DNA from: an uncultured Actinomycetes bacterium
GTDB taxonomy: Bacteria > Actinomycetota > Acidimicrobiia > IMCC26256 > PALSA-555
Reading direction: 5' to 3'
NCBI GenBank assembly: GCA_937927875.1
Contig: CALEYV010000068.1
Location: 1 to 7,806, forward strand
Length of the DNA: 7,806 nucleotides
The notes beneath the pieces are model-generated. The model saw only the letters and a program-made list of their open reading frames with translations. It did not search any database and had not been told where the DNA came from. Positions 6,096 to 7,806 of the stretch are shown here, piece by piece. Made by a program: the position numbers and the translations under genes. The first letter of the stretch is position 1, and each line of letters begins with the position of its first letter.

Positions 6096-6980
6096 GTGCG
6101 TCGCTTCGCGCCCGAGGGCGCGCTGGTCCTGGCCGCCCTCGCGTACGGCGTGACCTTCCCGCTCGTCCACGACGCCCTCGCCGACATCGAGCCGTTCGCG
6201 TACCTCGTCCTCCGGTTCTCGGTCGCCGCGCTCGTGCTTGGTCCCTTCGCGGTCCTGGTGGCGCGCCGGGACCCCGGGAGCCGCCGCACGCTGGTGCGAG
6301 CCGGGCTCCTCGCCGGTGTCCTGCTCACCGGCGGGTACGCAGCCCAGACGGTCGGCCTCCAGGTCGTCTCCCCGTCCACCTCCGCGTTCATCACCGGGCT
6401 CTACGTGGTGCTGACACCCATCGTCGAGGCGGTCGTCCGGCGCCGGCTGCCGGCCCGCCCCGTCCTCGCCGGGGTCGCCGTCGCCACCGTCGGGCTCTAC
6501 CTCCTTACTGGGGCCCGCCTGACCCTCGGCGGCGGCGAGCTGGCGACGCTGCTCGGCGCGGCGCTGTTCGCGGTGTGGATCGTGTACCAGGGCGAGTACG
6601 CGCACCGGCTGCACCCGATCCCGTTCACGACCGTGCAGCTGCTGGTCATCGTGGTGCTGTGCCTGCCGCCGACCGCGGCCCAGGGCGTCGGCCGGCTGTC
6701 GGGGATCGCGCTCTTCGCGGCCGCGTTCACCGGCATCGCCTGCTCGGCGGTGGCGCTGTCGCTCCAGGTGTGGGGCCAGCGCCGCATCCCGCCCAGCCGC
6801 ACCGCGCTCATCCTCTTGCTGGAGCCCGTGTTCGCCGGCATCGCCGGCTACGCGAGCGGGGAGCGCCTCGGGGCCCTGCGCCTGGCCGGGGCGGCGGTGA
6901 TCCTGGTCGGCATCGCGGTCGCGGAGTTCGCAGGCCGGGACGCGCCGGCCCGCCCCGAGCTCGAGCCCAAGCCGTTCTAA
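6096..6980 (+). CDS. EamA/DMT-family membrane transporter
   Basis: A 294-aa protein with about ten predicted membrane segments (roughly 7-24, 34-55, 67-87, 94-112, 121-138, 147-165, 176-192, 201-222, 235-253, 261-280), arranged as two repeated EamA halves. Each half carries the typical late motif: STSAFITGLYVVLTPIVEA (94-112) and SRTALILLLEPVFAGIAGY (234-252). Members of this drug/metabolite transporter superfamily move small metabolites, often outward; the substrate cannot be read from sequence. The start is GTG 6096, only 12 bp after the nadE stop and without a ribosome binding site, so it is probably on the nadE message and read by coupling or re-initiation. The C-terminus is a short charged, Pro-rich cytoplasmic tail. 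A link to NAD metabolism would rest on position alone. Confidence 0.88.
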   Translation: MRRFAPEGALVLAALAYGVTFPLVHDALADIEPFAYLVLRFSVAALVLGPFAVLVARRDPGSRRTLVRAGLLAGVLLTGGYAAQTVGLQVVSPSTSAFITGLYVVLTPIVEAVVRRRLPARPVLAGVAVATVGLYLLTGARLTLGGGELATLLGAALFAVWIVYQGEYAHRLHPIPFTTVQLLVIVVLCLPPTAAQGVGRLSGIALFAAAFTGIACSAVALSLQVWGQRRIPPSRTALILLLEPVFAGIAGYASGERLGALRLAGAAVILVGIAVAEFAGRDAPARPELEPKPF

Positions 6981-7007
6981 CCCGGGGGTCGGAGGACCGC
7001 CGCCACC

Positions 7008-7020
7008 TACCATCCCCGCC
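7008..7020 (+). promoter_or_regulatory. Leaderless-type -10 element of the 175-aa gene
   Basis: TACCAT (7008-7013, TANNNT type) ends 7 nt before the GTG at 7021, the same geometry as at nadE. No Shine-Dalgarno sequence lies close to the GTG (GGAGG at 6991-6995 is too far, about 25 nt), and no clear -35 is seen. It implies that this gene can be transcribed separately from the transporter upstream. Confidence 0.45.
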
Positions 7021-7548
7021 GTGCTCAGCATCGACGCCACCGCGGCGCTGGTGGGCCAGGCGTGCTGGGCCGAGGCGGCCGCCTTCACGCTGCTGGGCGG
7101 CTGGACGCCGAGCGTCCCCGAGCCGGCCCCCAAGCTGCTCGTCGCCCGGCACAGCCGACACCACGGCTGGCACGCCGAGCTGCTGGCCGAGGTGCTCCCG
7201 TCGACCCGCGCCCACCGGCCGGCCGACCTGGTGGCGCCCGGCGACGACCGCTGGCCCGCCGTCGTCGAGGCGGTCCGGGCCCCGGCCGCCGGCGCCACCG
7301 TCGAGCGGCTGGCCGGCTGGTACCAGGCGCTCCTTCCTTTCCTGCTCGCCGGCTACGACCGGACCCTGGAGCGGCTCAGCCCCTGGAGCGACGGGGCCGT
7401 GGCCCGGCGGCTGCGGCTCGTGGTCGAGGACGAGCGGGCCGACCTGGCCGAGGGGCTCGGCGTCCTCGAGGGCCTGCTCGACGGCGGAGCCGACGCGGAC
7501 CGGGCGGCCCGCCAGCGCCGCGAGATCGAGGCCCGGCTGCCCCGTTGA
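7021..7548 (+). CDS. Uncharacterised helical protein, His-rich, possibly ferritin-like
   Basis: 175 aa, soluble, no signal peptide; family not recognised. The composition suggests four long helices: 5-28 (QACWAEAAAFTLLGGW), 36-60 (KLLVARHSRHHGWHAELLAE), 91-120 (VERLAGWYQALLPFLLAGY) and 124-155 (VARRLRLVVEDERADLAEG). Acidic and histidine side chains cluster in them: Glu18, His44, His47, His48, His51, Glu53, Glu95 and Glu136-Asp-Glu138. A four-helix bundle with such residues recalls ferritin-like di-metal proteins, but the classic ExxH pair is not evident, so metal binding is a guess. The tail (156-175) is charged and probably a loose helix. The start GTG 7021 follows a leaderless-type -10, 40 bp after the transporter stop. 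Real-gene status is supported by the clean amphipathic pattern and by strong hairpins right after the stop. Confidence 0.75.
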   Translation: MLSIDATAALVGQACWAEAAAFTLLGGWTPSVPEPAPKLLVARHSRHHGWHAELLAEVLPSTRAHRPADLVAPGDDRWPAVVEAVRAPAAGATVERLAGWYQALLPFLLAGYDRTLERLSPWSDGAVARRLRLVVEDERADLAEGLGVLEGLLDGGADADRAARQRREIEARLPR

Positions 7549-7554
7549 CCACCT

Positions 7555-7587
7555 CGGTACCGGGCCGCAAGCACCGTCCCGGTACCG
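7555..7587 (+). terminator. Perfect 10-bp hairpin after the 175-aa gene
   Basis: CGGTACCGGG (7555-7564) and CCCGGTACCG (7578-7587) are a perfect 10-bp inverted repeat with a 13-nt loop, starting 6 bp after the TGA stop. It is well placed as the terminator of the nadE-transporter-175-aa unit. No T-run follows, as is common for actinobacterial terminators. Confidence 0.6.
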
Positions 7588-7600
7588 TGGCGAGCCCCCC

Positions 7601-7626
7601 AAAACCGGCGGCGCGGGCGCCGCCGG
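7601..7626 (-). terminator. GC-rich hairpin with a T-tail on the minus strand
   Basis: CCGGCGGCGC (7605-7614) and GCGCCGCCGG (7617-7626) are a perfect 10-bp inverted repeat with a 2-nt centre. On the plus strand AAAA (7601-7604) precedes it, so on the minus strand the hairpin is followed by TTTT. That is the form of an intrinsic terminator for leftward transcription, although no minus-strand gene is visible to its right in the window. On the plus strand it would add a second hairpin after the one at 7555-7587. Confidence 0.45.
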
Positions 7627-7642
7627 GCCCGGGCCGGCTCGC

Positions 7643-7665
7643 TTGACACAGACCGTATGGTACGG
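7643..7665 (+). promoter_or_regulatory. Promoter-like TTGACA with adjacent palindrome upstream of the sigma gene
   Basis: A consensus -35 TTGACA (7643-7648) is followed 4 bp later by the dyad CCGTA-TGG-TACGG (7653-7665). No TANNNT -10 lies at the normal 16-19 bp spacing (that window reads GAGGAACCG), so it is not a standard promoter as it stands. The dyad sits where RNA polymerase would bind, as TetR-type operators often do. The sigma gene would then have a leader of about 85-100 nt. Confidence 0.45.
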
Positions 7666-7753
7666 AGGAACCGGCCCCCCACCTGCGGGAACACCCTTCT
7701 GGGCCCCGCCGACCGGCCACTCGTCCACACCAATCCACACCCGAAAGGCAGCA

Positions 7754-7806
7754 GTGGCGAAGGAGCGCGTCGAGCGGGACGAGGAAGACCTCGTCCGGCT
7801 CTACTT
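7754..7806 (+). CDS. Probable sigma-70 family RNA polymerase sigma factor, N-terminus only
   Basis: A partial gene cut by the right edge: 17 codons from GTG 7754, reading VAKERVERDEEDLVRLY. EEDLVRLY followed by a Leu- or Phe-type codon is the typical opening of sigma-70 region 1.2 (as in DLVRLYLxxIG of RpoD/HrdB-like factors), which contacts core promoter DNA. AAAGG at 7744-7748, 5 nt upstream, is a modest ribosome binding site that supports this start. Region 1.2 begins only about 12 residues in, so the protein would lack the acidic region 1.1 of E. coli RpoD. Only a short stretch is visible; the call rests on this motif from memory, and another family cannot be excluded. Confidence 0.65.
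   Translation, partial: MAKERVERDEEDLVRLY

Noticed and set aside
5409..7298. Long minus-strand open frame (629 codons) opposite nadE, the transporter and the 175-aa gene
   Set aside because: It spans three plus-strand coding regions with clear protein signatures. Its product is low-complexity Gly/Arg/Glu/Asp-rich, typical of an antisense GC-bias artefact.

Overview
The window is very GC-rich, uses GTG starts freely, and shows strong G/C preference at third codon positions. With the GlnE type, the leaderless-looking promoters and the sigma-factor N-terminus at the right edge, this points to a high-GC actinobacterium. A deep lineage such as the Acidimicrobiia is possible, but that is an inference. 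No rRNA, tRNA, CRISPR array, insertion sequence or phage gene was found.

Layout. (1) Positions 1-210 hold no gene I can defend, but they end in a good promoter (TTGACG, 17 bp, TAGGTT). (2) Positions 211-713 carry a two-gene cassette on the + strand: a small protein of about 63-74 aa that looks like a toxin-antitoxin component, overlapping a 90-aa helix-turn-helix protein. (3) Positions 714-1016 are non-coding with several dyad symmetries. (4) Positions 1017-4308, minus strand, carry glnE (two-domain glutamine synthetase adenylyltransferase/adenylyl-removing enzyme), followed downstream by a small Cys-containing lipoprotein of unknown function. (5) Positions 4374-6980, + strand, carry nadE (glutamine-dependent NAD+ synthetase), divergent from glnE across 65 bp, then a closely spaced EamA/DMT-type transporter. 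(6) Positions 7021-7548 encode a 175-aa, mostly helical, His-rich protein that I do not recognise. (7) Positions 7549-7753 form a structured intergenic region with two strong hairpins and a promoter-like TTGACA next to a palindrome. (8) From 7754 off the right edge runs the N-terminus of a probable sigma-70 family sigma factor.

How the genes fit together. The core is nitrogen and cofactor housekeeping: GlnE sets glutamine synthetase activity, and NadE spends glutamine as amide donor for NAD+. They are divergent and share one short control region. The EamA transporter lies 12 bp after nadE and is probably co-transcribed. The most accessory-looking part is the toxin-antitoxin-like pair at the left. 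Its first gene has no ATG/GTG/TTG at the position where its conserved N-terminus seems to begin. I see no clear multi-gene novel system. The best leads are that pair, the unknown helical protein, and the control region upstream of the sigma factor.
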